Origin: CAYRTV01 sp046483285
Lineage (GTDB): Bacteria > Acidobacteriota > Aminicenantia > Aminicenantales > Aminicenantaceae
Reading direction: 5' to 3'
NCBI GenBank assembly: GCA_046483285.1
Contig: JAWODN010000010.1
Span: 1 to 47,096 of the forward strand
DNA: 47,096 bases
The notes below the pieces were generated by a model. That model saw nothing but the letters and a program-made list of their open reading frames with translations. It was not told the DNA's origin and searched no databases. Made by a program: the position numbers and the translations under genes. Positions 34,942 through 43,035 of this stretch are shown one piece after another; the stretch's first letter is position 1; every line of letters starts with the position of its first letter.

Positions 34942-35607
34942 ATGTCTAAGGCGGACGGCACGCCTCTCAAGAATAACATCCCTTTTTCTGAAAAACTGCC
35001 CGAAAGATTAAAGAAAGCCGGAACCCGGCGGACTTATCAAAAAGAAGAGTTCCTGTTCCATCCCGGAAGCGCGCCTAAAGGAGTCTATTTTGTTCATACC
35101 GGCGAAATCCGTGTTTTTGATATGGATGCTGAAGGAAAGGAACTGGAAGTCACCCGTCTGAAGAGCGGGGAGTTTTTTGGTGAAGCCTTGGTGTTCGCGT
35201 CGGATTCGGTTCCGTTTTATGCCGAAGCCGTCAAAACATCTCAGGTCCTGATTTTCTCCTCCCATTCCATAAAAACCCTGATTGACCGGGATCCTGAGAT
35301 CTCCCTTTTCTTTTTGAAACTTTTGGCACAAAAATGCCTGCTTTTGAACCAGCGGGTCCGTTCTCTGGGATTAAAAACAGTCCGGCAAAGGCTTATTCAC
35401 CATCTTTTAACCCGTTGCGCGGGAAATAAGAGCTGCCGAATCGATCTCAGCATGAACAAAGGGGATTTGGCCCGTCTGCTGGGGACGGTTAATGAAACCC
35501 TGTCCCGGAATCTCCGGCAGCTCCAAGAAGAAGGCTTGATCCGGGTGGAGGGAAAGCTTATTTTCGTTAATAACTGCATCCGATTGCGGCAGGAACTTCC
35601 CCAATGA
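34942..35607 (+). CDS. Crp/Fnr-family transcriptional regulator
   Basis: A cytosolic regulator of 221 residues. The N-terminal beta-barrel (about 20-115) has KSGEFFGEALVF where CRP proteins bind their effector. A long dimer helix follows, then a winged helix-turn-helix. The recognition helix contains E185-x2-S188-R189, the E-xx-SR pattern that makes FNR/DNR proteins read TTGAT-N4-ATCAA. There is no N-terminal cysteine cluster, so it should not carry an FNR-type Fe-S centre, and the signal it senses is unknown. A matching operator lies about 180 bases beyond its stop, before the ferredoxin gene. Confidence 0.9.
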   Translation: MSKADGTPLKNNIPFSEKLPERLKKAGTRRTYQKEEFLFHPGSAPKGVYFVHTGEIRVFDMDAEGKELEVTRLKSGEFFGEALVFASDSVPFYAEAVKTSQVLIFSSHSIKTLIDRDPEISLFFLKLLAQKCLLLNQRVRSLGLKTVRQRLIHHLLTRCAGNKSCRIDLSMNKGDLARLLGTVNETLSRNLRQLQEEGLIRVEGKLIFVNNCIRLRQELPQ

Positions 35608-35664
35608 CCATTCTTTCGTAATTTCCCACTCTCCGCCGGCCATGAAATCAGTTCCGCCGGGCCG

Positions 35665-35775
35665 GTCCGAATCTCACCTCATCCGCTTTGCTTCAGGGCA
35701 TTCGCGGTGAAGGACCCCTGCGTCATGCCCTGCGCCTCGCATCTGCGGCCATCCCGGCCCGCTCATCATCCAGGT
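35665..35775 (+). repeat. GC-rich half of the dispersed repeat
   Basis: Contains CCGAATCTCACCTCATCCG, the hairpin part CAGGGCATTCGCGGTGAAG with its partner CATGCCCTGCGCCTCGCA, and the closing GGCCATCCCGGCCCG followed by CATCCAGG. The AT-rich half is absent. It ends just before the Fnr-like operator at 35783. The rest of 35608-35862 holds that operator and the promoter. Confidence 0.65.
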
Positions 35776-35782
35776 TTGATTT

Positions 35783-35796
35783 TTGACTTAAATCAA
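35783..35796 (+). promoter_or_regulatory. FNR/DNR-type operator before the ferredoxin-like gene
   Basis: TTGAC-TTAA-ATCAA matches the TTGAT-N4-ATCAA palindrome at nine of ten positions. Two overlapping -10 candidates follow: TATTTT (35819-35824), which puts the operator near -41.5 as for class II activation, and TATACT (35824-35829), which puts it near -46.5. No good -35 box is present, as expected for an activator-dependent promoter. The regulator at 34942-35607 has the DNA-reading residues for this site. Confidence 0.7.
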
Positions 35797-35862
35797 AGAA
35801 TGCCGGATCCAATAGCATTATTTTATACTTGAACCAGAGAAGCGGATAAAAAGGAGAACAAG

Positions 35863-36627
35863 ATGGCATTAAGGAATATCATTGAAATAGATAGGGACAA
35901 ATGCACCGGGTGCGGGGAATGCACCGCCGCCTGCGCTGAAGGAGCCCTGGAATTGGATGAGGAAGGAAAGGCTGTTTTGGTTCGGGAAATCTATTGTGAC
36001 GGATTGGGCGCCTGTCTTGACGTCTGCCCGGCAGGAGCCCTGAAAGTGGAGAAAAAAGATACGGCTTCCTATGATGCAGAGGCCGCTTATAAACACGTTT
36101 TAAAGACCAAGGGAAAAGAAGCCCCCGGGAAAATTCATGGGATCTCTCCTCAGCCGGAACCGAATGAAGGCATGCAAGGATGTCCGGGAAGCCGGGCTTT
36201 GGATGTCAATAGAAAGCCGACCCCCGGTGCTGAACGGCAACAATCCAGGTCCGAGCTCAGTCAATGGCCCATTCAGCTTCATTTGATTTCTTCCGACGCC
36301 CCCTATTTCAATAACGGCTATCTGCTGATCGCCGGTGACTGCACCGCGTTTTCCATGGGCGGATTTCACTCCGAGCTCCTCAAGGGGAAAAAACTCATCA
36401 TCGCCTGCCCCAAGCTGGACGATTCACGCCATTATGTTGAAAAACTTGCCGCTTTGATAAAAAATCAGAACATCGCAGGCCTGACTGTCGCCACCATGGT
36501 GGTGCCGTGTTGCTCCGGTCTGGAATTTATGGTGGAAAGTGCTCTCCAGAAATCCGGGAAAAGAATTCCCCTGAGCAAAGTCAAAATCAGCATTGAAGGA
36601 GATGTGTTCAAAGAGGCCGGCGGTTAA
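35863..36627 (+). CDS. Ferredoxin-like 4Fe-4S protein with C-terminal domain
   Basis: A 254-residue iron-sulfur protein without signal peptide. Residues 5-62 form a two-cluster ferredoxin domain. The first motif is complete (C14, C17, C20, C24). The second reads CDGLGACLDVCP, with C45, C51 and C55 but L48 in place of one ligand, so the second cluster may be [3Fe-4S] or use another ligand. This form recurs in homologues I recall from anaerobes. After a proline-rich linker (about 95-140) comes an alpha/beta domain with C-rich segments GDCTAF, IACPKLDD and VPCCSG that could bind another metal centre. AAGGAG lies near the ATG. Expression is probably Fnr-type controlled. The redox partner is unknown. 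Confidence 0.8.
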   Translation: MALRNIIEIDRDKCTGCGECTAACAEGALELDEEGKAVLVREIYCDGLGACLDVCPAGALKVEKKDTASYDAEAAYKHVLKTKGKEAPGKIHGISPQPEPNEGMQGCPGSRALDVNRKPTPGAERQQSRSELSQWPIQLHLISSDAPYFNNGYLLIAGDCTAFSMGGFHSELLKGKKLIIACPKLDDSRHYVEKLAALIKNQNIAGLTVATMVVPCCSGLEFMVESALQKSGKRIPLSKVKISIEGDVFKEAGG

Positions 36628-37022
36628 AACAAGTTCTTTTTTCTCCGTCCTTTCCAATCCCTGATATTGGTGAAAACGGAAGCGGTGAAGGCTGAGCCCA
36701 ATCCCGCAACCGCGGCGGCATCAACCAGGCCGGCGTCCACATCCATTCCGGTAAAGGTTTCCACCAGAAATTTGATATACGAATGCGGCATATAGTGGTG
36801 GCCCAGCCGGCTGCGGACCTGCCAGTGCCAATCCGTGGAAGGACAATATCCAAAACCGTACCAGATCCCTAAAAAAAACCAGGAAAAAGCCGTAAGAAAC
36901 AGGACCAGAAGATTCAGCTTCCGGGTCCTGCGCCATATCCATCCCAAAAGATTAAACAGAATCAATGCGCTGTGGAAAACAAAAAAAAATTTATCCAGGA
37001 TTTGGAGTATCAGTTCATTCAT
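36624..37022 (-). CDS. DUF2784 membrane protein
   Basis: A small membrane protein of 132 residues with three to four helices (about 8-30, 38-56, 95-115). The pattern LLGWIWRRTRKLNLLVLF, then SWFFLGIWYGFGYCPSTDWHW, matches the DUF2784 family, whose function is unknown. The start codon overlaps the stop of the homocysteine methyltransferase gene (ATGA), so the two are translated in sequence. Its stop overlaps that of the convergent ferredoxin-like gene by four bases. Confidence 0.75.
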   Translation of the reverse strand: MNELILQILDKFFFVFHSALILFNLLGWIWRRTRKLNLLVLFLTAFSWFFLGIWYGFGYCPSTDWHWQVRSRLGHHYMPHSYIKFLVETFTGMDVDAGLVDAAAVAGLGSAFTASVFTNIRDWKGRRKKNLF

Positions 37023-37909
37023 TTAACCTGGGCTATTAAGACATCCGCCATTCTTCGGATAAAAGCCGGGTCTGTCCCGCAGCATCCTCCGATGATATCG
37101 GCTCCGTTTTCAATTATCGAGCGAACATATTGAACGTATTCCTCCGGTGACTGAGTGTACTGGACCGATCCGTTTTCACCGGGAACAGGCTGTCCCGCAT
37201 TGGCCTGGGCGATCAATGGAGAAGGGGTTTCCCTGCGCCATTTTTTGATCAAATCCGCCATGCCCTTGCTGTCCAATGTGCAATTGGCCCCGAAAGCCGG
37301 AATATCATTTTCTTCCAATACCCGGGAACATTGTGTCAAGCTGTTTCCCATGATGGTGAAAAATCCGCGAGGGGTTTGATTGAATGTCATAGTGATAAAA
37401 ATTTCTCCGGCAAAATGTCCCCGGGCGCCCCTTAAAGCGCACAAAGCTTCGTTCAGGTCATATTGAGTCTCAATCAGCAGAAAATCCACGCCGCCGTCCC
37501 CAAGCCCCCGCACCTGCTCGGCATACGCTTCCTCAAATTGTTCCGGGCTGTAGCCGCCGTAAGGTTTGAGAAATTTCCCGGTCGGCCCCATACTCCCCCC
37601 CACCCATTTTCCTTTCGGGCAAATCTCTTTGGCCAGACGGGCCGATTTGAGATTTATGTCATAGCATTGCTTTTCCAGCCCATAAGAAGAAAGTTTAACG
37701 GCGTTTCCGCCGAAGCTGTTGGTTAAAACCGCATCCGATCCGGCGTCGAAATAAGCGGAATGGATGCCCCTGACTTGATCCGGCTGGATATCATTCCACT
37801 GCTCCGGACACGCTCCCTGGGGGAGACCGCGCTTGATCAATTCACTGCCCATGCCTCCGTCTAAAAGCACCGTCCTTTTCTTGGATAGTTCCAGAATTGA
37901 AGCGGTCAT
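37019..37909 (-). CDS. Homocysteine S-methyltransferase family protein
   Basis: A zinc-dependent thiol methyltransferase of 296 residues, similar to the N-terminal homocysteine-binding domain of MetH. DGGMGSEL is at 18-25. The zinc cysteines are C210 in GANC and the pair C276-C277 in GGCCGT. No cobalamin or folate domain is attached, so it may use S-methylmethionine, S-adenosylmethionine or a separate corrinoid protein as donor. I start at ATG 37909, preceded by GAGGAG at good distance. An upstream ATG adds 16 residues and ignores this site. It is followed by the DUF2784 gene and is divergent from queH. Confidence 0.85.
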   Translation of the reverse strand: MTASILELSKKRTVLLDGGMGSELIKRGLPQGACPEQWNDIQPDQVRGIHSAYFDAGSDAVLTNSFGGNAVKLSSYGLEKQCYDINLKSARLAKEICPKGKWVGGSMGPTGKFLKPYGGYSPEQFEEAYAEQVRGLGDGGVDFLLIETQYDLNEALCALRGARGHFAGEIFITMTFNQTPRGFFTIMGNSLTQCSRVLEENDIPAFGANCTLDSKGMADLIKKWRRETPSPLIAQANAGQPVPGENGSVQYTQSPEEYVQYVRSIIENGADIIGGCCGTDPAFIRRMADVLIAQVK

Positions 37910-37963
37910 TTGATATCTCCTCATTCTGACTATATCCCCGCACCCAGGAAAAGTCAAAACGGC

Positions 37964-37992
37964 ATGACAAGTCCTTACAAAAGGATTAAAAT
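37964..37992 (+). promoter_or_regulatory. Predicted promoter at the queH start
   Basis: ATGACA (37964-37969, 5/6), a 17-base spacer and TAAAAT (37987-37992, 5/6). The predicted transcription start is within a base or two of the GTG start codon at 38001, so the mRNA may be leaderless. Confidence 0.45.
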
Positions 37993-38000
37993 AGAGTCTT

Positions 38001-38564
38001 GTGGTTCATACAAAAATCCGGCCCCAGGTTTTACTGCACATTTGCTGTGCGCCGGATTCCACTACTGTTGTTGAACGCCTGCGCGAACATTACCGCGTGA
38101 CAGGGTATTTCCATAACCCCAATATCGCCCCTCCCCAGGAATATGAGAGACGAAGCCGGGAGGCCTGCGAGGTGGCGCGCCGCATGGGGTTTCCCATCAT
38201 TATTCCGGCATATCACCCGGAAAGCTGGTATGATTATATCAAAGGGCTGGAAGACGAGCCGGAAAAAGGCCGCCGTTGTGAGCTCTGTTTCCGGTTCAAT
38301 CTGCGGGCTGCAGCCGGGAAAACACGGGAATTGAAAATACCGGATTTCACCACCACATTGACCATATCTCCCCACAAAGATTCTCAACTGATCATCCGGA
38401 TCGGGAAAGAAGCGGCAAAAGAATTCGGAGTTAATTATCTTGACTTCGATTTCAAAAAAAAACATGGATTTCAGCGCAGCCTGGAACTGTCTCGACAATT
38501 CAGCCTGTACCGGCAGAATTACTGCGGCTGCCGTTTTTCCATGCGAAACGAAAAATCATCATGA
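38001..38564 (+). CDS. queH: Epoxyqueuosine reductase QueH
   Basis: Final step of queuosine synthesis in tRNA: reduction of epoxyqueuosine, done by the iron-sulfur enzyme QueH instead of the cobalamin enzyme QueG. The 187 residues show HICCAPD (C15, C16, D19), FHNPNIAPPQEYERR, CELC (C93, C96), TTLTISPHKD and YCGCRFS (C175, C177). The CC and CxxC cysteines are the expected cluster ligands, and the CCxxD form is what I recall for Thermotoga QueH. The start is GTG with no close Shine-Dalgarno sequence. It is monocistronic, divergent from the homocysteine methyltransferase. No other queuosine genes are in the window. Confidence 0.9.
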   Translation: MVHTKIRPQVLLHICCAPDSTTVVERLREHYRVTGYFHNPNIAPPQEYERRSREACEVARRMGFPIIIPAYHPESWYDYIKGLEDEPEKGRRCELCFRFNLRAAAGKTRELKIPDFTTTLTISPHKDSQLIIRIGKEAAKEFGVNYLDFDFKKKHGFQRSLELSRQFSLYRQNYCGCRFSMRNEKSS

Positions 38565-38673
38565 TTTTCAAAAAAAAGGGAAATTCCCGGGCGTGAACTC
38601 ATTTATTGACCCCTTTGCGGGGATATGATAAATCTGAAAAGAAGTGAAGAAATTCAGCGATAAGGAGGTCGTC

Positions 38674-41600
38674 ATGAAAAAATTTGTCTGCATTTATGTC
38701 ACGGTCATCTTTTTTCTTTTCGCAGGAACGGTTCTGACTGCGAAAGCAGATGAATCTGAAATAATGGACATGTTGTCCGGAATAAAAGCCCGCAGCATTG
38801 GTCCTGCAGGTATGAGCGGCCGTGTGGCGGCCGTAGAGGCGGTTATCTCCAATCCGAATATCATCTATATCGGCGCGGCCACCGGCGGGGTGTGGAAATC
38901 AGAAAGCGGCGGTATGAATTGGACTCCTGTTTTTGACGACCAACCCGCCTCCAGCATCGGCTCTATCGCTGTTTTTCAACCCAATCCATCCATAGTGTGG
39001 GTGGGAACCGGAGAGGGAAATCCCCGCAACTCCGCCGGAGTCGGTTACGGGCTGTTTAAAAGCCTTGACGGGGGAGACAGCTGGACGCATCTGGGGCTGG
39101 AAAAGACCGAGTGCATCCACCGCATTGTTTTGGACCCGGAAAATCCCGAAATCGCTTATGTGGGAGCGATGGGAACCGCCTGGGGGGAAAATCCGGAGCG
39201 GGGCGTTTATAAAACCACGGACGGCGGCCGGACCTGGAAAAAAATCCTTTTTGTGGATGAAAAAACCGGATGCGCTGATCTTGTTATGGATCCAACCAAT
39301 CCCCGAAAATTGTTCGCCGCCATGTGGGAATACCGGAGATGGCCATGGTTTTTTAAATCCGGAGGCCCCGGAAGCGGTCTTTATGTGACTCATGACGGCG
39401 GTGAAAACTGGTCCCGAATCACTTCCCGCGACGGCTTGCCTGAAGGAGAATTGGGACGCATGGGAGTGGCCGTCTCCCGCAGCAATCCGGATGTTGTTTA
39501 TGCTTTGGTGGAGGCCGAAAAAAACGCTTTGTGCCGTTCGAGCGATGGCGGCCGCACCTGGGAAATCGTGAATGATTCCGGTAATATCAATCCCCGCCCC
39601 TTCTATTACTGTGATATCCGGGTTGACCCGGAGAGAGAAAACCGCATCTACAGCCTTCATTCCCGGCTGGTGGTCAGTGACGACGGAGGCCGGTCTTTTG
39701 ACCGGATCGCCAGCGGTGTCCATGCCGATCATCACGCCCTGTGGATAAATCCGGAAAACCCGGAACTCCTGATTAACGGCAACGACGGAGGAGTGGCAAT
39801 CAGCTGCGACAGAGGACAGACCTGGCGTACGGTTAAAAACCTCCCTCTCGCTCAATTTTATCATATAAATATTGACATGCAGCGGCCGTATTATGTTTAT
39901 GGCGGGATGCAGGACAACGGCTCCTGGCGGGGACCGGCATACACCTGGCAGCAGGAAGGAATCAGAAATTATCATTGGATCAATGTCAGCGGGGGAGACG
40001 GATTCGGCGTGCTGAATGACCCGCAGGTTCCTGAGATAGGTTACTCCATGGCTCAGGGAGGATATCTCATGCGGTTCAATCTCGCCACCGGTGAAACCAA
40101 GTTTATCCAGCCCCCTGATCCTGCAGATACCAAGCTTCGTTTCAACTGGAACGCCGGTATCGCCATAGACCCCCTGGACCCGTCTGTTCTTTATTATGGA
40201 AGCCAATTTTTACATAAATCCACAGACCGCGGAAACTCATGGTCGGTCATCAGTCCTGATCTGACCACGGATGATCCGGAAAAACAAAGGCAGGCCCAAA
40301 GCGGCGGATTGACTCTGGACGTAACCGCCGCTGAAAACCACTGCACTATCCTGACCATCGCCCCCAGCCCGGTGAAAAAGGGTATCATATGGGTCGGAAC
40401 GGACGATGGAAACGTCCAAGTCACTCAAGACAGCGGGCAGACCTGGACCAATGTGACGGAAAATATCAAAGGACTTCCCCCAAACACCTGGTGCCCTCAT
40501 ATTGAAGCTTCCGCATTCGACGCTTCCATCGCCTATGCCGTTTTCGATGACCACCGCCGCAGCAACTGGGAAACATATGTGTATAAAACCACCGATATGG
40601 GGCGAACCTGGCGTTCTCTGAGCCGAAATGATCCCGCCAAAGGAACCGGAGCGGTTTGGGGTTTCGCTCACGTTATAAGAGAGGACCCGGGGGAAAAAAA
40701 CCTTCTTTTTTTAGGAACGGAATTCGGCTTATGGGTCAGCTTCAACGGTGGAAATCAGTGGCATAAATGGACGCACGGGATTCCAACAGCACCGGTCCGG
40801 GCACTGATCGTTCACCCCAGGGAAAACGATCTCATCATCGGAACTCACGGACGGTCGGCTTATGTTATAGATGATATACAGCCGCTGCGGACCCTGTCTG
40901 AAGTGACGGAAAAAAAGCCTTTGCATGTTTTTCCTGTACCCGATGCCTATATTTATCATTCCCGGCACCGTCAGGGCTATAACTCTCCCGGGAACACCAT
41001 GTTTTCCGGAGAAAACAAACCGGGCGGAGCGTTGGTTTCATATTTCTTCCGTCCTCTTGAAAAAGAAGAAAAAGAGTCCCAGCCGAAGGCGGCCATCGAA
41101 ATATTGGATTCATCCGGCCGGATGATAAGAGAAGAGGAAAGCTTCTGCCATGAAGGTGTCAACCGCTGGATTTGGAACTTGAGGACAGAGGGATTTCGTT
41201 ATCCCAGCCGGGAAGAATCAAGGGAAAGAGGACGGTCTTCCGGCCCGGAGGTGGTTCCCGGCCGGTACACCGTTAAAATTACCATTGGAGACATCTCCGG
41301 CGCTCAAAGTGTTGCCGTCAAAGCCGATCCCGCACAGGATATCCCCTTGTCATCACGTCAAGAAAAATTTGAGACTTTGGTGGAGTTTGGGAAGAAAGTG
41401 GAAATCCTGACTGAAGCTGTTGACCGGGTTAAATCCACACAAGAAAAGATTGATCTTGTTTTAAAACAATTGAAATCAGGGAAATCAAACAACACTCAAG
41501 ACATGGTTCAGAAAGCCGGTGACGTCAAGAAAATTTTAAACAATTATCTGGAAAACATATTCGGGCCTCAGGATGTTCAGGGCATTCCGGACCGGAGCCG

Positions 41601-41844
41601 CTTTCTCCTCAACCGGATCACCGCTCCCATGCGGGCGCTAAGTTCAAGCTATGACGCTCCTTCTCCAGCAGACCGGGCCCGCCTGGAACAGTCATATGCG
41701 GCTCTCCAGGAAGCTTTAGATGAATTCAACCGGATTTACCGGGAACATGTGATTCCATTCACTGAAGCGTACGGCCGGAGGGATATGACATTGTTCACAG
41801 AATTTGAGCCGCTTTCATTGGAGTGGACACCAAAGAAAAAATAA
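38674..41844 (+). CDS. Large exported Asp-box (BNR/VPS10-like) beta-propeller protein
   Basis: A secreted or periplasmic protein of 1056 residues with a signal peptide over about 1-25. It contains about ten Asp-box motifs of the form S/T-x-D-x-G-x-T/S-W, for example LDGGDSW, TDGGRTW, HDGGENW, SDGGRTW, TDRGNSW, QDSGQTW and TDMGRTW. These predict one or two beta-propellers as in sortilin/VPS10 and sialidase-like proteins. The last 250 residues are helical with a coiled-coil stretch. Such proteins are abundant in Aminicenantes and Bacteroidetes and are often annotated glycosyl hydrolases without proof. I start at ATG 38674, which has AAGGAGG at ideal distance, not at the GTG ten codons upstream. 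Confidence 0.85.
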   Translation: MKKFVCIYVTVIFFLFAGTVLTAKADESEIMDMLSGIKARSIGPAGMSGRVAAVEAVISNPNIIYIGAATGGVWKSESGGMNWTPVFDDQPASSIGSIAVFQPNPSIVWVGTGEGNPRNSAGVGYGLFKSLDGGDSWTHLGLEKTECIHRIVLDPENPEIAYVGAMGTAWGENPERGVYKTTDGGRTWKKILFVDEKTGCADLVMDPTNPRKLFAAMWEYRRWPWFFKSGGPGSGLYVTHDGGENWSRITSRDGLPEGELGRMGVAVSRSNPDVVYALVEAEKNALCRSSDGGRTWEIVNDSGNINPRPFYYCDIRVDPERENRIYSLHSRLVVSDDGGRSFDRIASGVHADHHALWINPENPELLINGNDGGVAISCDRGQTWRTVKNLPLAQFYHINIDMQRPYYVYGGMQDNGSWRGPAYTWQQEGIRNYHWINVSGGDGFGVLNDPQVPEIGYSMAQGGYLMRFNLATGETKFIQPPDPADTKLRFNWNAGIAIDPLDPSVLYYGSQFLHKSTDRGNSWSVISPDLTTDDPEKQRQAQSGGLTLDVTAAENHCTILTIAPSPVKKGIIWVGTDDGNVQVTQDSGQTWTNVTENIKGLPPNTWCPHIEASAFDASIAYAVFDDHRRSNWETYVYKTTDMGRTWRSLSRNDPAKGTGAVWGFAHVIREDPGEKNLLFLGTEFGLWVSFNGGNQWHKWTHGIPTAPVRALIVHPRENDLIIGTHGRSAYVIDDIQPLRTLSEVTEKKPLHVFPVPDAYIYHSRHRQGYNSPGNTMFSGENKPGGALVSYFFRPLEKEEKESQPKAAIEILDSSGRMIREEESFCHEGVNRWIWNLRTEGFRYPSREESRERGRSSGPEVVPGRYTVKITIGDISGAQSVAVKADPAQDIPLSSRQEKFETLVEFGKKVEILTEAVDRVKSTQEKIDLVLKQLKSGKSNNTQDMVQKAGDVKKILNNYLENIFGPQDVQGIPDRSRFLLNRITAPMRALSSSYDAPSPADRARLEQSYAALQEALDEFNRIYREHVIPFTEAYGRRDMTLFTEFEPLSLEWTPKKK

Positions 41845-42057
41845 GGTTCTAAGCTTTTGCATCAATATATGTTGTTGATTATAATATATTTATGCAATCT
41901 CTCAATGAAATATCCGGCCTGCCTCCTTGCGGATTTTGAATATAATTTTCAATTGAGCTATGATTTATTAATGGAAGGAAATTGTTCCGGCTATCTATCC
42001 TGAATGATGAGCGGGCTGGGATATCCGCTTTTTACGTATAGATCGAGCAGGCTGAAT

Positions 42058-43035
42058 ATGATGAAATTGAATTCAAAAAAAAATGTGGACCCATGGATCC
42101 ACATGCCCGAAGACATCCGCAAGGGATTAAATTCAAATCAAAAAACCATTCCCAGCAAATACTTCTATGACCAGCGGGGCTCACAGCTTTTTGATCAGAT
42201 CTGTGAACTCCCGGAGTATTATCAAACCCGGACAGAAAAATCCCTTCTCCATGAACATTCACCAGCGATCGTTCGCTGGACCCGCGCCCGGGAAATATTC
42301 GAACTCGGCAGCGGGACAGCCATGAAAACCCAGGTTTTAATTGAATCGTTTTTAAATGAAAATTCAACTATGACCTATAAACCCCTGGACATCAGCATTT
42401 CAGCGCTTCAGGAAGCCAAGTCCCGCCTTCAGTCATACTCCGGTCTGTGCATAGAACCTCTGGTGGGGGATTATACCCAAAATTTATCCTGTATTTCCCC
42501 GGATGAGTCCTGCTTGGTTTTGTTTTTGGGAAGCACCATCGGCAATCTCCTCCCGAATCAGGCCCACAGTATGATCGCATCCATTTCCAGCCGCTTGAAT
42601 CCCGGGGATTGGTTTTTACTTGGCGTTGATTTAATAAAGGACCCTGAAATAATCGAAGCGGCTTATAATGACAGCCGGGGAATAACAGCGCAATTCAATA
42701 AAAATATACTTAATGTGGTCAACAGCTATTTGGATGGAAACTTTCAAACCAAGGATTTCTCTCACTATGCGTATTTTAACAGGGATAAAAACCAGATAGA
42801 AATGCACTTAACCGCCAATAAAAATGTTTCCGTTTATTTAAAAAAAATTGATTTGAATGTTCACATCCGAAAAGGTGAATCCATTCTTACCGAGATCAGC
42901 CGCAAATTCAGCCGCCAAAGCGTTAAAATCATGCTGGAAGAGTCAAATTTCCGCTTAAATCATTGGCTGGCCAACGGTAACGGCTGCTTTGCCTTGGCTC
43001 TGGCGAAAGCGGAACCGAGGTCATCCCCGTTATGA
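42058..43035 (+). CDS. egtD: L-histidine N-alpha-methyltransferase (EgtD-like)
   Basis: Transfers three methyl groups from S-adenosylmethionine to histidine, giving hercynine, the first step to ergothioneine. The EgtD/DUF2260 pattern is clear: IPSKYFYDQRGSQLFDQI, LPEYYQTRTE, the SAM motif FELGSGTAMKT, LFLGSTIGN and the late substrate-side segment ILTEISRKFS. I choose ATG 42058 because family members have about 25-30 residues before the PSKYFYD motif. An ATG at 42004 would add 18 unlike residues, and neither has a strong ribosome binding site. TATAAT at 41941-41946 may be the -10 box. The stop overlaps the start of the next gene (ATGA). No egtB, egtC or egtE is nearby. Confidence 0.9.
   Translation: MMKLNSKKNVDPWIHMPEDIRKGLNSNQKTIPSKYFYDQRGSQLFDQICELPEYYQTRTEKSLLHEHSPAIVRWTRAREIFELGSGTAMKTQVLIESFLNENSTMTYKPLDISISALQEAKSRLQSYSGLCIEPLVGDYTQNLSCISPDESCLVLFLGSTIGNLLPNQAHSMIASISSRLNPGDWFLLGVDLIKDPEIIEAAYNDSRGITAQFNKNILNVVNSYLDGNFQTKDFSHYAYFNRDKNQIEMHLTANKNVSVYLKKIDLNVHIRKGESILTEISRKFSRQSVKIMLEESNFRLNHWLANGNGCFALALAKAEPRSSPL

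Noticed and set aside
38899..40206. 435-codon open frame on the minus strand
   Set aside because: It lies wholly inside the exported Asp-box gene, has no recognisable motif or ribosome binding site, and is explained by the codon use of the repeated Asp-box sequence on the other strand.
42004..42057. Longer N-terminus for EgtD
   Set aside because: The added 18 residues resemble nothing in the family, and the distance from 42058 to the PSKYFYD motif is already normal. The choice is not certain because neither start has a good ribosome binding site.
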